From: Culex pipiens pallens
Taxonomy: Eukaryota > Arthropoda > Insecta > Diptera > Culicidae
DNA length: 64,000 bases
Reading direction: 5' to 3'
NCBI RefSeq assembly: GCF_016801865.2
Contig: NC_068938.1
Coordinates: 98,005,004 to 98,069,003 of the forward strand
In this document: in pieces, positions 1-11,643 of the stretch
Position numbering within the stretch: the first letter of the stretch is position 1
Layout of the letters: every line of letters begins with the position of its first letter
Program-made: the position numbers and the translations under genes
Notes under the pieces: model-generated
Databases searched by the model: none
Told to the model about the DNA's origin: nothing
Seen by the model: only the letters and a program-made list of their open reading frames with translations

Positions 1-1233
1 GCAAAAGCACTTTCCAGTGACAGAGTAGAGTAGGAAAAGCGAGAAGCAAAAAAAAAATGACACAAAAAAGCCCAGGATTTTTTGCTCAAATCGTTCATCT
101 ACTGGATTTATCCGAGTTCGGGCTTGGGGCGTGATGATGGCCACTGGGCCGGGTGGGAGAAGTGCCACGTGTCATCCTTGGTGGCGCGCATGAAGGATGA
201 ATGGGGTCATTTGAGCATTTCTGGGATTGTTTTCGCGAAATCCTGCCCGTAATTGAAGGGGGAGGTGGGGTTTAATGGAATATTTACAGCAGCTGTTAGA
301 CCAAAAAACTGTTTTGATTTTTTTATTCACTAATTTTGTTTAAAAAAAAACTCCAATGAATCACCCCAGGAATTGCTCTAATTCACTTTCGCCCAAATCT
401 CGAACTTAATCCACAACCTTGCTAACACAACAGCCAGGATTATTGATTTGACCAGTCAGAGTGAGTTCATTCACAATAAACTTCCGGGCACATCCAGCGT
501 AAAGCAAAGCTCCACCTAGAGACCGTTCCACGCTCCGAGTCCCTGCCATAACAACCGTCTATTAATCAACCTTAACGAGATCCCCACCGGGGGGAGGGAG
601 TGTAATGATCCTTTAGCTTCCGACCGAAAATCAGCAGTGTCTTCATCCCACTCGACGTCACCCGCAGGAAAATCTTTCCGACATTATTGTCTTTCCACCA
701 GAAATCCGACGGAAAAGCGGACGGGAAAAAAGCGCAAATTTTCTCATTAAAATTCAGCGCACACATTCGCTATCATGGTGCTCCCAACGGTGGTACCAAA
801 GGCAGCCATATGTGAGCAACGGTTTTCCGGAGTTTTCCTGCCTTTCGGAAAATCTGCTGCATTGCATCTGAACGGGGGCAGTTTGGGGCGAGAAGGAAAA
901 GCCAAGCTTAATTCATTTAGGCTTAATTAACAGCACACTAGAGCGAGCCAAGCAAGCGATCTGCTTTTAATATTATAGCAATTGTCGAGCTCCAGTGGGA
1001 TGCTGAATCTGTGGAAGGTTGTTTGGAGGAAATTTTGGGGGTAGCGAACAAAAAAATGTCTGCGATGACCGTGGTTTGAGCTGCTCACGTTTTCATGTTT
1101 GGAGTTGGTTCCGGGAGGCAGGAATGGTTATTTTGGTGTAAGTGCAATGTACATTTTTTTAAACGGAGAAATAATTCATCTTTCGAATTTTTAAACCAAA
1201 TACCACATCAGCTATTTAACTGATTTATTTTAT
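1..1233. other. Noncoding DNA, no gene recognised
   Basis: No reading frame here has family resemblance, credible splice sites or a start context. The base composition is mixed and no repeat was recognised. It is probably 5' intronic or intergenic DNA of the zinc-finger gene downstream. Confidence 0.5.
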
Positions 1234-1525
1234 ACTCGAGCATTTCAGTTTCCCGTCCCGTCCCCTCGAGATCTACAAACTGACATGGCGGGCGCCGTTG
1301 GTGGCCAACGACTGTTGCCTATTCGCACCAGCTCTAGTTTTGGTGATCTTGTTGTTTTGTCTTTTCTGCGCATTTATACATGCTGTTGATAAGGGAAACA
1401 TTACTAGATTGTTGAAGCGTGTGATCGGTTGTGCTGATAGGATATTACGGTCCTGTTCAGCAACGGAGGAGGACAACCATGGGTGGTCTCTCATGCTCAT
1501 GCTCATGCTCACTCGAGCATTTCAG
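1234..1525 (+). mobile_element. SINE-like or 5'-truncated non-LTR retroposon with 15-bp target duplication
   Basis: The 15-bp repeat ACTCGAGCATTTCAG lies at both 1234-1248 and 1511-1525. Between them sits a 262-bp insert (1249-1510) ending in a short repeat tail based on CATGCT. A second copy of its 3' part lies inverted at 10579-10695, with its own target duplication. Exact flanking repeats plus a simple-repeat tail are the marks of target-primed insertion. I see no tRNA-type A/B boxes, so it is either a non-tRNA SINE or the 3' end of a larger non-LTR element. A small open frame on the - strand (1273-1512) is probably accidental. Confidence 0.75.
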
Positions 1526-1800
1526 GTTCAATTTAAAAACTAATTTTGTTCAACGGTTTACAAAAAAAAAGATTTTCCTTAAACTACGACCAAAAAAGCC
1601 ATTTTCCATGCATCTAAATCTATCTAAATATGCTAAAAATTATATCCTGAGATCAGAACTTCTGATCAATTTTGAACAAGAAGAAAGAAGATCGCAGATA
1701 AACATTTTTGTTTTAATTTTTGGTGTCTTCAGAGAATTAAAACGATAACTTTTGAGCTATGACGCAGCAGAAGCTAATAAATATTTGTCAGTGTTGTGAT
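1526..1800. other. AT-rich noncoding DNA
   Basis: This is low-complexity A/T-rich sequence between two repeats. Nothing further is recognisable. Confidence 0.4.
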
Positions 1801-2171
1801 CAGGGTTACCAAGTCAAAAAAAAAAAAGAAAATTTGGCAATGTATCGATCAAAAATCTGGAAAAATCTGGCAAACAAAATTTAACTGTTCTCAATGGTGC
1901 AGGGGAAAGAGGATATGAATTAATTGGTTTAATTCATTTTATGACCTCAAAAATGTTTAATTTGCATCCTCTCTAAGAAAAACTTATTCTATTTTTTTTA
2001 ATTTTCAATTAAATTTGTTTGTTTTAATCAAAAAATTGTTCAATATGGACATGGAGAGGAAAATCTCGCAAAATCTTGCAAAATCTGGCTCTGAGAAGGA
2101 TAAATCTTTATTCTAGCTGAAACTTGAAAAATCTGGCATTCCCAGATTTATCTGGCAACCTGGCAACCCTG
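1801..2171. mobile_element. MITE with CAGGGTTNCCA termini
   Basis: The left end reads CAGGGTTACCAAGTC. The right end (about 2156-2171) is the complement of CAGGGTTGCCAGGTTGCC. The interior repeats 'aaatctggcaa' motifs in both orientations, giving a partial foldback. There is no coding capacity, which fits a non-autonomous DNA element of about 370 bp. The superfamily is uncertain. Confidence 0.6.
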
Positions 2172-2244
2172 GTTGTAATTGTGATGTTAATATTTTCTCA
2201 GTCACCTTCAGACGTTTGATATATAAAAATATCTTCTTTTCAAT

Positions 2245-2762
2245 CAGCATTTCTCAACCGTTGAAAAAATATAAAAAAGATTTTATAATACTTTTTTTAG
2301 ACCTTTTTCAAGGTCTTTTGAGATTTTTTTTTGTAAATTTTCTAGTTTCATAACTCTTTGAAAACATTTTTCAATTCTGTGAAGTTAAAATTAGCGAAAG
2401 TTTAACATTTATTTTTTCATGGAAAAGACAGTTGTTTTTTGCATTGATTGGCATACAAGTGTTCTTTTATTTAAAAAAGGCTCTCTCAGACGTAAAAAAA
2501 ACTATATTTGTATAGTTTTTTTTTTATTTTAGTTCAAACATTATTAAATTTGTTTTTTTAAATATATTTGTTACTAAGAAACTCCTACGTTTCTTCTTAA
2601 AAAAAACCTTTTTTCAATTATTTTGGATTCAGACCAATCGAAAACAAACAAACATTGTTCAGTTTATTCTTGCCAAATAAGTTTTTTTTTTATGTGGAAG
2701 GGAGAATGATGCTTTTGTAAATAAACCAAGGGGGATGGACCGAATACGGTTGAGAACCACTG
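2245..2762. mobile_element. hAT-like non-autonomous element
   Basis: The left terminus is CAGCATTTCTCAACCGT. The right terminus is the complement of CAGTGGTTCTCAACCGT. CAGNGGTTCTCAACC is a widely seen hAT-type end. The flanking 8-mers TTTTCAAT (2237-2244) and ATTTTAAT (2763-2770) match at six of eight positions, as a decayed 8-bp target duplication would. The interior is AT-rich and noncoding. Confidence 0.65.
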
Positions 2763-5169
2763 ATTTTAATTGAAACATACTTTGTAAACCCTGCAGAAAA
2801 TTAATCTGTTCAGATTGTCGAAGTTTATTTTATTTTATTTTATTTTTTTAGTGTGATTATAATAAGTTGCAATGCGTTGATCGAAACCTTCCTTTTTTTA
2901 AACTTCAAATAAATTCTAAATATAATAATTCAAACAACATGGTATAAATAATTTTAAGAAGAATTAGAGTCAAAAGAGTTGTAAAGTAGCTAAACGGCCA
3001 ACAATTTCTCTCCGAATTCCTAATTTAAAAAACACATAATCAAGAAAGCTCCTCATCAAGTGCGATTTTGGAATTACGAAATGATGTGAAATTTTTTTTC
3101 TCTAACGTTTGTATGGAGAAATTATGCGGTTCCCTTCTCTTTTATATTACATTAATGTTGCCCTCCTCCCCATTTGAATAGTATATGAACAAAAAACATT
3201 GAAATTTCCTCGACCTTTTTTCCCTTTCCCATAGCTGAAATGTTAACAAACAAGAGATTGCGGTTTAAAATATGTTTTTATGAAACTCTAGAACTGCGAT
3301 CGTGGTAATTTCAAATAAATTTTAAATATTTTAAACGAGTTGCCAAATTAAAGCCAAATGTTTGTTCGAAAAACACAACATTCTTTTAAATTAACAAGCA
3401 AGATTAATGAATATTTGTGTGTGTTTGAAAAATTTTTTTTGCTTCGACATTATTTTTTTTATCTGTAACTCAAAACTTTGAAAAAATCTTTATATTTTTT
3501 TTTAAATAGCGAAATTGAACTCATTAAATCAAAACATCATATTTCTGGACGTTACACGAAAAGGGTGGATATTCCAATATTAGGTGCACGATTAAATTAC
3601 ATGCTGTTCCCCTAGCTGATGTGCGTCAAGATATTTATTTTTAGGGAGTACGGTGGTTTGTCCACCAAATGCTGTAAAGATGCGCAAAGTGTTGCCAGAT
3701 CAGTAATAAACAGTTAAAAATCACAAAGCAAACTATTCCACATCGCTGCCAAATCCAGCCATAATCCGCAGTTCATGATCCGGGTAAAACCCGGCGCGAA
3801 TCAAGGATAATTTAATTACCGGGACAATGTTGGAAATCCCAGACAGCGGCCACCAGACATGTTAGCCCGGCCCGGTTCCACGTGCGCGCATACCATTCCG
3901 GGGGACCAAATCCCAGTTTTTGGAGCCAACTCGCTACCCCCTCTGGACCACTTTATCTCTTTCATTCTCATTTTTTTGCCAACCAGGGGCCAGTTTCAAA
4001 TTCCTGCCCCATAATTATACATAATTAATGAGCCTGTGAGGTTTTCCATTGCTTTCGCCACATGCCGTGGCCAGCCCCAGGTTGGCAGACTAATGGAAAC
4101 TTCCCGGCATCTGGTGGTGGTGTGCCAAGATGAGTCCAGGAAGAGGCCACTTGGGAGTCGAGTGCAAATTTGAACCATGTACGCTTTAATTCATGAATGA
4201 AAAATTAGATCGAGTGCCATAAATAAAGTCATAAGCTGGGAAGGGGGGAAAAATCTTGAAAAGGCAAAAAGAACATGAATCTCCATCCGGTATTTTGCTC
4301 CGCTATTTGGCTTGACTACTTTTTTGCTTCTGATTGCTGCCAGAAGCTTCTGTGGAGTGTCAATCGAACACAAAAAACCATTCAAGCGACACATGTTTTT
4401 GAATCGTGCGTTTTTTTCTGCAGAAATTTTAGTTCTTCCAAATGGAAAGTATTGAAATCGTGTCTGGCTACAAATCTGAATGCAGAAGGCAAAATTTACA
4501 TTTAAATGTGATTTCCAAGTACATTCATCAAATGAAATCCGCCAACCTGCGAATCGCTGCGTTTGATCCCAATCTTACAAGGCTTAATGTTTGCTTTTCA
4601 TCTCGAAAATGTTCATTTCCTGCCGGGCGCACGAAACGAATTTAAATTTCCAGCTGACACCCTCCAACGAAAAAACAATGTGCCGAAAATTTTTCGGGAA
4701 TCAAAATAAAAAGTTGTAAATATTAATTATTTCCTGGACCGGGGGATCCACGAACAAAAAACCTGGAAGCATCAAGTGGGATGTGAAGCCGAGCCGAATC
4801 CCCAGAAGAAGCGTTCACGAGCGCACACAAAAAAAAACTTTGAAATTTAATTTATCAAAAACAATATTTCATCATCACATGCCACCGCCACCGTTCGTGC
4901 TGCTCTTGGGTCCCTCTGATGGAAAGCAGCTCTCATTCGCACTGGCAGATTCCAGGGGGGAGGTTGTTTTTTCATCCCCCTTCCGGGTGGCGTTGCCGAG
5001 GTTGGGGATGTTTTCAGAGTTTTTTTTTTGCTTTTGCTTTTCCGTGCTTTCATTTTGTTTATCCACTGTGAAATGTGCACAGAGTGAGAGTACTTCGTCA
5101 GTGATATTGGGAAATTCTGCGAAATTTCAATGGTGGTAATTTTTAAAATTGATTTTTCTTTAAGATATA
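2763..5169. other. Noncoding DNA, no gene recognised
   Basis: AT-rich to about 3700, then more balanced unique sequence to about 5140. A 118-codon frame at 4783-5139 has runs typical of chance translation and no recognised domain. I see no repeat family or splice-bounded exon. Confidence 0.45.
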
Positions 5170-6820
5170 TGAGCAATACTCAGAGATTTTGGTCATTCGT
5201 TTTTTTTTCATGTATTTTATGTATGCCCAAAGAAGCCATTTTGCATTGTTTGTCCATATAATTTTTCGTGCAAATTTGGCAGCTGGCAATACAAAAATGA
5301 TACATGAAAATTCAAAGATCTGTATCTTTTGAAGGAATTTTTTGATCGATTTGATGTCTTCGGCAAAGTTGTAGGTATGGATAAGGATTACACTGAAAAA
5401 AAAATGATACACGGTAAAAAAATGGTGATTTTTTATTTAACTTTTTGTCACTAAGACTGGTTTTGCAAAAAAAAAAACACTATTTTTAATTTTTTTTTCT
5501 GATATGTTTTAAAGGGCATCAGATGCCAACTTTTCAGAAATTTCCAGAATTTTTCAGAATTAGTGCCCATGTTTGCACACTTTTGAAAACAGTTTTTTTT
5601 GAGAAGTTATGCAATTGTTCTATATTTTGCTTTTTGAACTTCGTTGATACGACCTTTAGTTGCTAAGATATTGCCATGCAAAGATTTAAAAACAACCCAC
5701 CATTTTCTAATGACGATATCTCAGCAACTAATGGTCCGATTTTCAATGTTGAAATATGAAACATTCGTGAAATTTTTGTATCATTTCGAAAACAATATTT
5801 TATTTTTTTATTAAAACAAACATTTCAAATGGGCCAAACATTCAATATAACGCCCTTTTAAAATGTTAGTCTTGATTTAAATTTTTTGAAAATATTTTTT
5901 TTTCGAGAATATCGAAAAATTCACGATAGGTACATATTTTAACATTATAAATCGGACAATTAGTTGCTGAGATATCGACATTAGAAAATGGTGGGTTGTT
6001 TGGGTGAGACTTAGAAAACATCAATTTTCCTGTTTTTTAACCTTTGCATGGCAATATCTCAGCAACTAAGGGTCGTTTCAACAAAGTTCAAAAAAGCAAA
6101 ATATAGACAATTTTCTCAGCTTTTCAAAAATTTATTTTTTTCAAAGGTGGGCAAACTTGGGCAATAATTTGAAAAAAAATGAAAAAAACTGCGACTTTGT
6201 TTATTAAAGTTACCTAAAAATAGATACAATTTGAAAACGGTGGACTTTATCAAAAAATCACTAAAGTACTTTTAAATTGCAAATTCGATTTGACACCTAA
6301 AAATGAAGTTGAAATTTTTTGCGACAAATGTTTCGATTTTTTGAAAAAAAAATCAGTATTGATTCAAACATTCATAACTCGGTCAAAGATTTTTTGCCCA
6401 TTCTGGAAATTTCTGAAAAGTTGGCATTTGATGTCCTCTAAAACATATTAAAAAAAATAAAAATAAAAATAGTGTTTTTTTCGCAAATCAAGTTTTAGTG
6501 ACAAAAAGTGAAATTAAAAATTATCAAAAAAAAATTACCCTGTATCATTTTTTTCAGTGTAGTCCATATCCATACCTACAACTTTGCCGAAGACACCAAA
6601 TCGATCAAAAAATCCTTTAAAAGATACAAATTTTTGAATTTTCACATATCATTCTTGTATGGACAGCTGCCAAATTTGTATGGAAAATTATATGAACGCA
6701 CTAATGATGCAAAATGGCTTCTTTGGGCATACCGAAGGCACCATAAAAGTTTCAGCCGGATTAAAAAATACAAAAAATAATATTAAAGAAAAAAGACCGA
6801 TTCTGTAGAGAACTGCTCAC
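5170..6820. mobile_element. Long palindromic foldback element, copy 1
   Basis: The sequence folds back on itself over nearly its whole length, with the centre near 5850. The block at 5220-5420 (reads 'tatgcccaaagaagcc', then 'cggcaaagttgtaggtatgg') returns as its complement at 6555-6740. The blocks around 5640-5790 ('gatatctcagcaactaa' type) return at 5930-6090. The outer ends carry related GAGCANT...CTC sequence. There is no open reading frame for a transposase. Two more copies lie at 11644-13236 and 48591-49955. It is best described as a non-autonomous long-inverted-repeat element of unknown superfamily. Confidence 0.75.
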
Positions 6821-6924
6821 CTACTATATTTTCAAAAAATATATTCTTAGTGAAAGCATTGAATTTTTTTCAAGATATGGTTGAATTAAGTCGATTTTAA
6901 AAAGATTTCAAAAATGAGTTTTCG

Positions 6925-7060
6925 TTCATTATCGGCGTTAAGAATTATCGCCGGTAGAATTGTTGAAATGACGATAACGATTGATTATCGTTATCGTCCC
7001 AACGACTATTATCGTTATCGTTAGACGATAATATTATCGACGATAAATTGATCGATTAAC
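6925..7060. repeat. Cluster of CGATAAT / ATTATCG motifs
   Basis: About a dozen overlapping copies of CGATAA or its complement occur within roughly 130 bp, in both orientations. The sequence is locally self-complementary. It could be a degenerate simple repeat or a cluster of GATA-factor-type sites (WGATAR-like cores). The sequence alone does not decide. Confidence 0.5.
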
Positions 7061-9842
7061 AACCATGATTTAAATGCATTTAAGAATGCCCCTTGGATTT
7101 ATAAAGATATTCAGCATTAAGATTTACGAAAAAACACGCGTCAAAAGAATCGTCGGGATATTGTTCAAAGGATGTTAGAAAAATAAAACTAAACAAATTT
7201 GATTGATTTAAAACTCAAAACATTTGAACGACGTGTAGATTTTATTGTTGTAAAACTCTATGAAATGTTCTTTAAACCACTTCTTAATCGACTTTGTTTA
7301 CATACCACTTAACGCTTCCATAAAGTTCGTCCACATTTGATTCTGTCTCCCAAGATGAGTGCTGTGGTAAATTAGAACAAATTACCATCAAAGTTTCACA
7401 AATTCTCATACTACCAAGGCAGTTGAATGCCAAGAACCTGACATCGTTCTTGTTACCAATCCAGCACTACTCATCGTCACACGAAAACTGGACAGATTGG
7501 CCTGTCCCAACGATGATGTCCAGCCTGGATTGAGTCTCCAGCCGCAGAGATCTTACCACTCCCCCGATGGGCCGGTAACTAGTGTTGGGATCACACCGCA
7601 CAAATCATCACACCGGTTTGGTCCCTCTCCACAAGATTACCAACCAAACCAGAAACCCTACGGCCTACGGTCAAAGATTCTCGAGTCCATCGAGTCTGGT
7701 GTCTTCTTCAGATGCGACGACGACTCGACAACATCGGTGACGACTCAATTTGTGGAGACTGCGGGGAAAACAACCAAGCATCATGGTCGATGAACCAAAG
7801 GAGAATCTGCCTTGGAGTGGATCAGCTTCTGGTAGAGCATCCCAAGTAATTGCTTAATTGCCTGTCCGAGTGCGTCTTGGGAGTTTCTCCTAGCTCGGAT
7901 GACTGATGTCGGTCCGGTATTGGAGGTAATGGATTCACTTTAAAGTGCTGTCGTCACACGCAACAGATGTGCGACTGTTGGTGATGATCCCTGGAAGCTT
8001 TTCGGGAGCAAGGGGAGCTCTCGGTAATTAAAATTTAAATACTGGCAAATTTCCATTTTGATGGAAACCGCCACAGTAATCCATTCGGGTCGCAACTATC
8101 GGCGCCTGTTGATTGTGGCATTGCCCACGGATCCACGCGCCCGGTGATGAATAATTAATTTATTAATATTCATTCATTTGAAGCGTCCAACATTTAATTT
8201 CACAGCTGAACTACGATTATCGAGTGCTGCCGTCGGCGGTGTCACAGGCAGTTTATTTTCCGAGCTAATTTCCCATTATAAATCATCACCCAGTCAGAAA
8301 GTGGTTTCTCCCACACCCCGATTCCCATGGGCAGGCCTTACAAATTCTAAACTGAAACCAAGATTAATAGCTCATTAAACGATTTTCATAAATCTCTGCA
8401 ACGAGCTGCTGCGTTCCTTCCACAAGCCAGAACGAGAAATTTGTAAATCTTTCAAAACAAGCAGACAGGAAGCTGACATTTGTAAACTCGTTACATCACT
8501 CATTTGTGCCCTCAACCCTTCCGTCTGCCGAAAAAATCTCAAAGAATCCGCGCCTCGTCAACTTTTTCAGTCTTTTCCGCCGACATGGTGCCTCTAACAA
8601 GTTGTTGAGCAATAAAATGAGCTCTGAAAACCTGCATCTGTGGTGTTGTCTTGTCTTAATCATCATTTTCTAAATAAATTTTGTCTGTAAAATATCTTCA
8701 GAAGTCAGAAGAGTTTATACAAGTTTTGGCTTAGATTTTTACGAAATTTGCATATGTGTCAAGTGAGCACCCCCAATACAAACCCGAAAGACCACGCATG
8801 AGTAGCGCGCGAGCGCGAAAAAAGTCATCAATGGAAAGTCTCAAGTAATTATCTAGCTTTTTTGTGAATGAACTTCGTCGCGAGAGTAACATAATCCCCC
8901 ACATTTGGTGTGTCTCCCCCTCGGCGGGGCAAGCGAATAATGAATGCTGAACAAGTGGAATTATGTTACGACCTCGGGAAAAGAGTTACGAAAAGAATAA
9001 ACACACATCGCACATTTGCACTCACATGTGGTCGCCGCAATAGTTTGTAACACCAGCTCGAAATTATGTGACAGTGCTTATACTAAAGCAAAAGGCAAAA
9101 AAAAAGATTGACTAAATTAAGTCATTCTACTTGTGACGGAATGACAAGACAGGAGCAACCGTTGAATATATCACTCAATTTAGTGTGTTGCATATGTGGC
9201 AGGTTTTTTTTGCTCGGGAAATCAGAAGGAATAAAAAACATTTCACTTTAAGACCCGAACAAGACGAAGGTTATTTATAGCCGGGAGTCGTGCACTTTGC
9301 CGGTTATGGTCAAACGGCAAAAAATGTAAATCTTGTGACATATTTTAAATTAGCCACGCAAAACAAATTTATTTCTTTAATGTGATGTTGAGTACAAGCT
9401 TGTGCGTAGTTTTCTGTTATTTAAATATGTTTGATAAACTTTCCCAAAAAGTGACAATTTTGATCACTTAATCAGACATTCTTTGGAAGAGATTTTCTGA
9501 TCGATTTGATGTCTTGATAAATGTTGTAGGTGTAGGTGATGAGGTGTTATACTGTGGCATATGCAAACTGAATGCTATTTTGGTGATTCTTAAGAAATTC
9601 AATTATATTGGCTTTGTCTCCAGAACTAAAAGATCAATGTTTAACAATTCTGAGACGAATAAGTAAGATTTTTTCTCCTTCTTTCAAAAAAGATCCAGCG
9701 CTGGTCACCGAATAAAAAAAAATTGATATGCAATTGATGCAAATTGTACCAAACATGTGAAAATTAGATAATTTATTTTGGGATTTAGTTAGCACAAATA
9801 ATTAAACCTCAGCGAGTTTCTGCTTATCTCTCTTCCTATCCC
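7061..9842. other. Noncoding DNA with one repeat scrap
   Basis: No gene was recognised. A 98-codon frame at 7497-7793 lacks a known domain and clear splice context. Positions 9486-9560 resemble part of the long palindromic element ('tgatcgatttgatgtctt', then 'gttgtaggt'), so they are probably a relic of that family. The remainder looks unique. Confidence 0.45.
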
Positions 9843-10795
9843 GAGCAGGGGTAAATAAGACGGGAATACCAAATTTTGGTATTACTTGGGCAAATAACAG
9901 GGACCAAAATGTGCCCTTGGTTGCCCAGTAATAGATGGTAAAATACCATGAAATCATACTAAAGTCTTATATGTGGAAGGGCACAACAATACCAAACCAT
10001 GTTATTCCAAGGGTAAAATAATACCTCAAAATAAAACCATCCCAACTTAGAGAAATTTCAACGTTTTTTTTTAATCTTAGTGGTTATATTAAGAAAAAAT
10101 GAAAATCAGCTTTAACCTTTGTAAGTTTCAAGTAATTTTAGCGCAAAATTAATTATCTCATCAATTTTTTTTAAAAAAATCCCATAGTTTCAGAGGAATG
10201 AAAACCTTTCAATAACAAAATAATACCAAAATGTGGCATCCTGACTTAGAAATTTTTCCACAGTTTCAAGTCATTTTTTTAGGGGGTAAATCAAAAATGT
10301 TTAAAATCAAGTTTGAAATTTCCGGTTTTCAATGAAAGCATTTGCTTCGAAATATCATTTTATCGCAAAATTAATTATTTTGTCAAAATTGGTCAAAATT
10401 TTCCCATAGTTTCAGAAGAATTTGATAAAATACTGTAATACCAAAAGAATACCAATATGTGGTGTTCGACCATTGACAAATTCTGCAATTTTGCAATATC
10501 AAAACAATACCTTAAATTGGTATGATACAACATTTTGCTCTTGCATAATCTTTAAGACAAATTTTAAAGGGTCCCGGAGCATGAGAGCATGAGCATGAGC
10601 ATGAGAGACCACCCATGGTTGTCCTTCTCCGTTGCTGAACAGGACCATAATATCCCATCAGCACAACCGGTCACACGCTTCAACGATCAAATGATGACAA
10701 ATTTTAAAGGGTCCCGGAATACCAAAATTTGGTATTGATACCAGGGAAAGGTATTATTACGCATTTCCCTTGTTATTTACCCATGCTCAGGATAA
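9843..10795. mobile_element. Foldback MITE with GAGCANGGGTAAATAA ends
   Basis: The left end near 9843 reads GAGCAGGGGTAAATAAG, followed by 'ataccaaattttggtatta'. The right end near 10725-10795 contains the complement: 'taccaaaatttggtatt', then 'ttatttacccatgctc'. Short palindromes 'ACCAAAWTTTGGT' recur inside. There is no coding frame. A separate retroposon with its own target duplication is inserted at 10556-10718, so this element is the older of the two. Confidence 0.65.
10556..10718 (-). mobile_element. Truncated retroposon nested in a foldback MITE
   Basis: A 23-bp direct repeat, beginning GACAAATTTTAAAGGG, occurs at 10556-10578 and 10696-10718. The 117-bp insert between them (10579-10695) is the inverted counterpart of 1408-1510, including the GAGCAT tail. 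The copy is 5'-truncated. The apparently exact 23-bp duplication indicates insertion by target-primed reverse transcription into an existing MITE. Confidence 0.8.
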
Positions 10796-11643
10796 AAAGG
10801 CATTTCACTCTCTAAAACTAAATTAAAAACGATCCACCTATGTTGCTGATGCCTTCCTCCTCAATAGGTAATATGGGCTTGGACACAAATCGCATCTTTT
10901 TTCCTAGATCCGGAAAAAAGTCAGGGTTGCGAATGTGCGTGCGAGCTCGTAGCAGTGCTCGCTCATTCGTGAGCTTGAGGACTTGTCAGGTAACTAGAGC
11001 TCGTTCGCGCTCAATGAGCGCTCATCTGCTAAGTACGTAGAACTTTGTTATATGGCTGATGAATCTCGCACAAGTCAAATGGATTGCGAAATGCAAAGTT
11101 TATTTCAAGGAGTTTGATCGGCTACTCAGTCTGGGCAAAGTGAAACGCTGTTTATGCTGTGTCCGACGTTTCGGCGCTGATTGATTTATTTCAAGTTTCT
11201 GAGTTAATTTCATCACAAAAAAGGGGCTTGTATTCATCAAATGTTGTCGGCTTAACTATTTTGTTTTCAAAGTTTGTAAATAAAAAAGAATAATTGTAAC
11301 CTTCATCTATTTATTTAATTATTTGGAATTGACTCCAGCTTACAATAGTTGATATGAAAATTCATCAAAAATACAGATTAAACATTTATTAAGCTAAATT
11401 ATTTACCATGAATTGATTATACAAGATGAGAAATTTTGAAACCTGGCGTAATATATTACCAGATTTTTTTGTGTTGTTTAAAAGATAATTTTATTAAATT
11501 ATTTTATTAGCTTTATTAAATGGTTTACTTTTTCATGTAATTTATATCAACTCTATTTTAATATCAGATTATTCACCACCAAAGAAATCATAATGGTATC
11601 AAGCTTCAAAATATATATTTTTTAAATATTATCCTTTACCCAA
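10796..11643. other. Noncoding DNA with a MITE fragment
   Basis: Positions 10826-10890 ('gatccacctatgttgctgatgcc', then 'ttcctcc') resemble the left end of the GTGAGGAAGGC-ended family seen whole at 25571-26055. The rest is AT-rich and unassigned. Confidence 0.4.

Noticed and set aside
4783..5139. 118-codon frame (and overlapping - strand frames)
   Set aside because: Low-complexity runs of Phe/Cys and Pro, no domain, and long overlapping frames on both strands, as expected by chance.
7497..7793. 98-codon + strand frame that reads plausibly as protein
   Set aside because: No recognised domain, no clear Kozak or splice context, and ordinary stop density around it. Not strong enough to call a gene.
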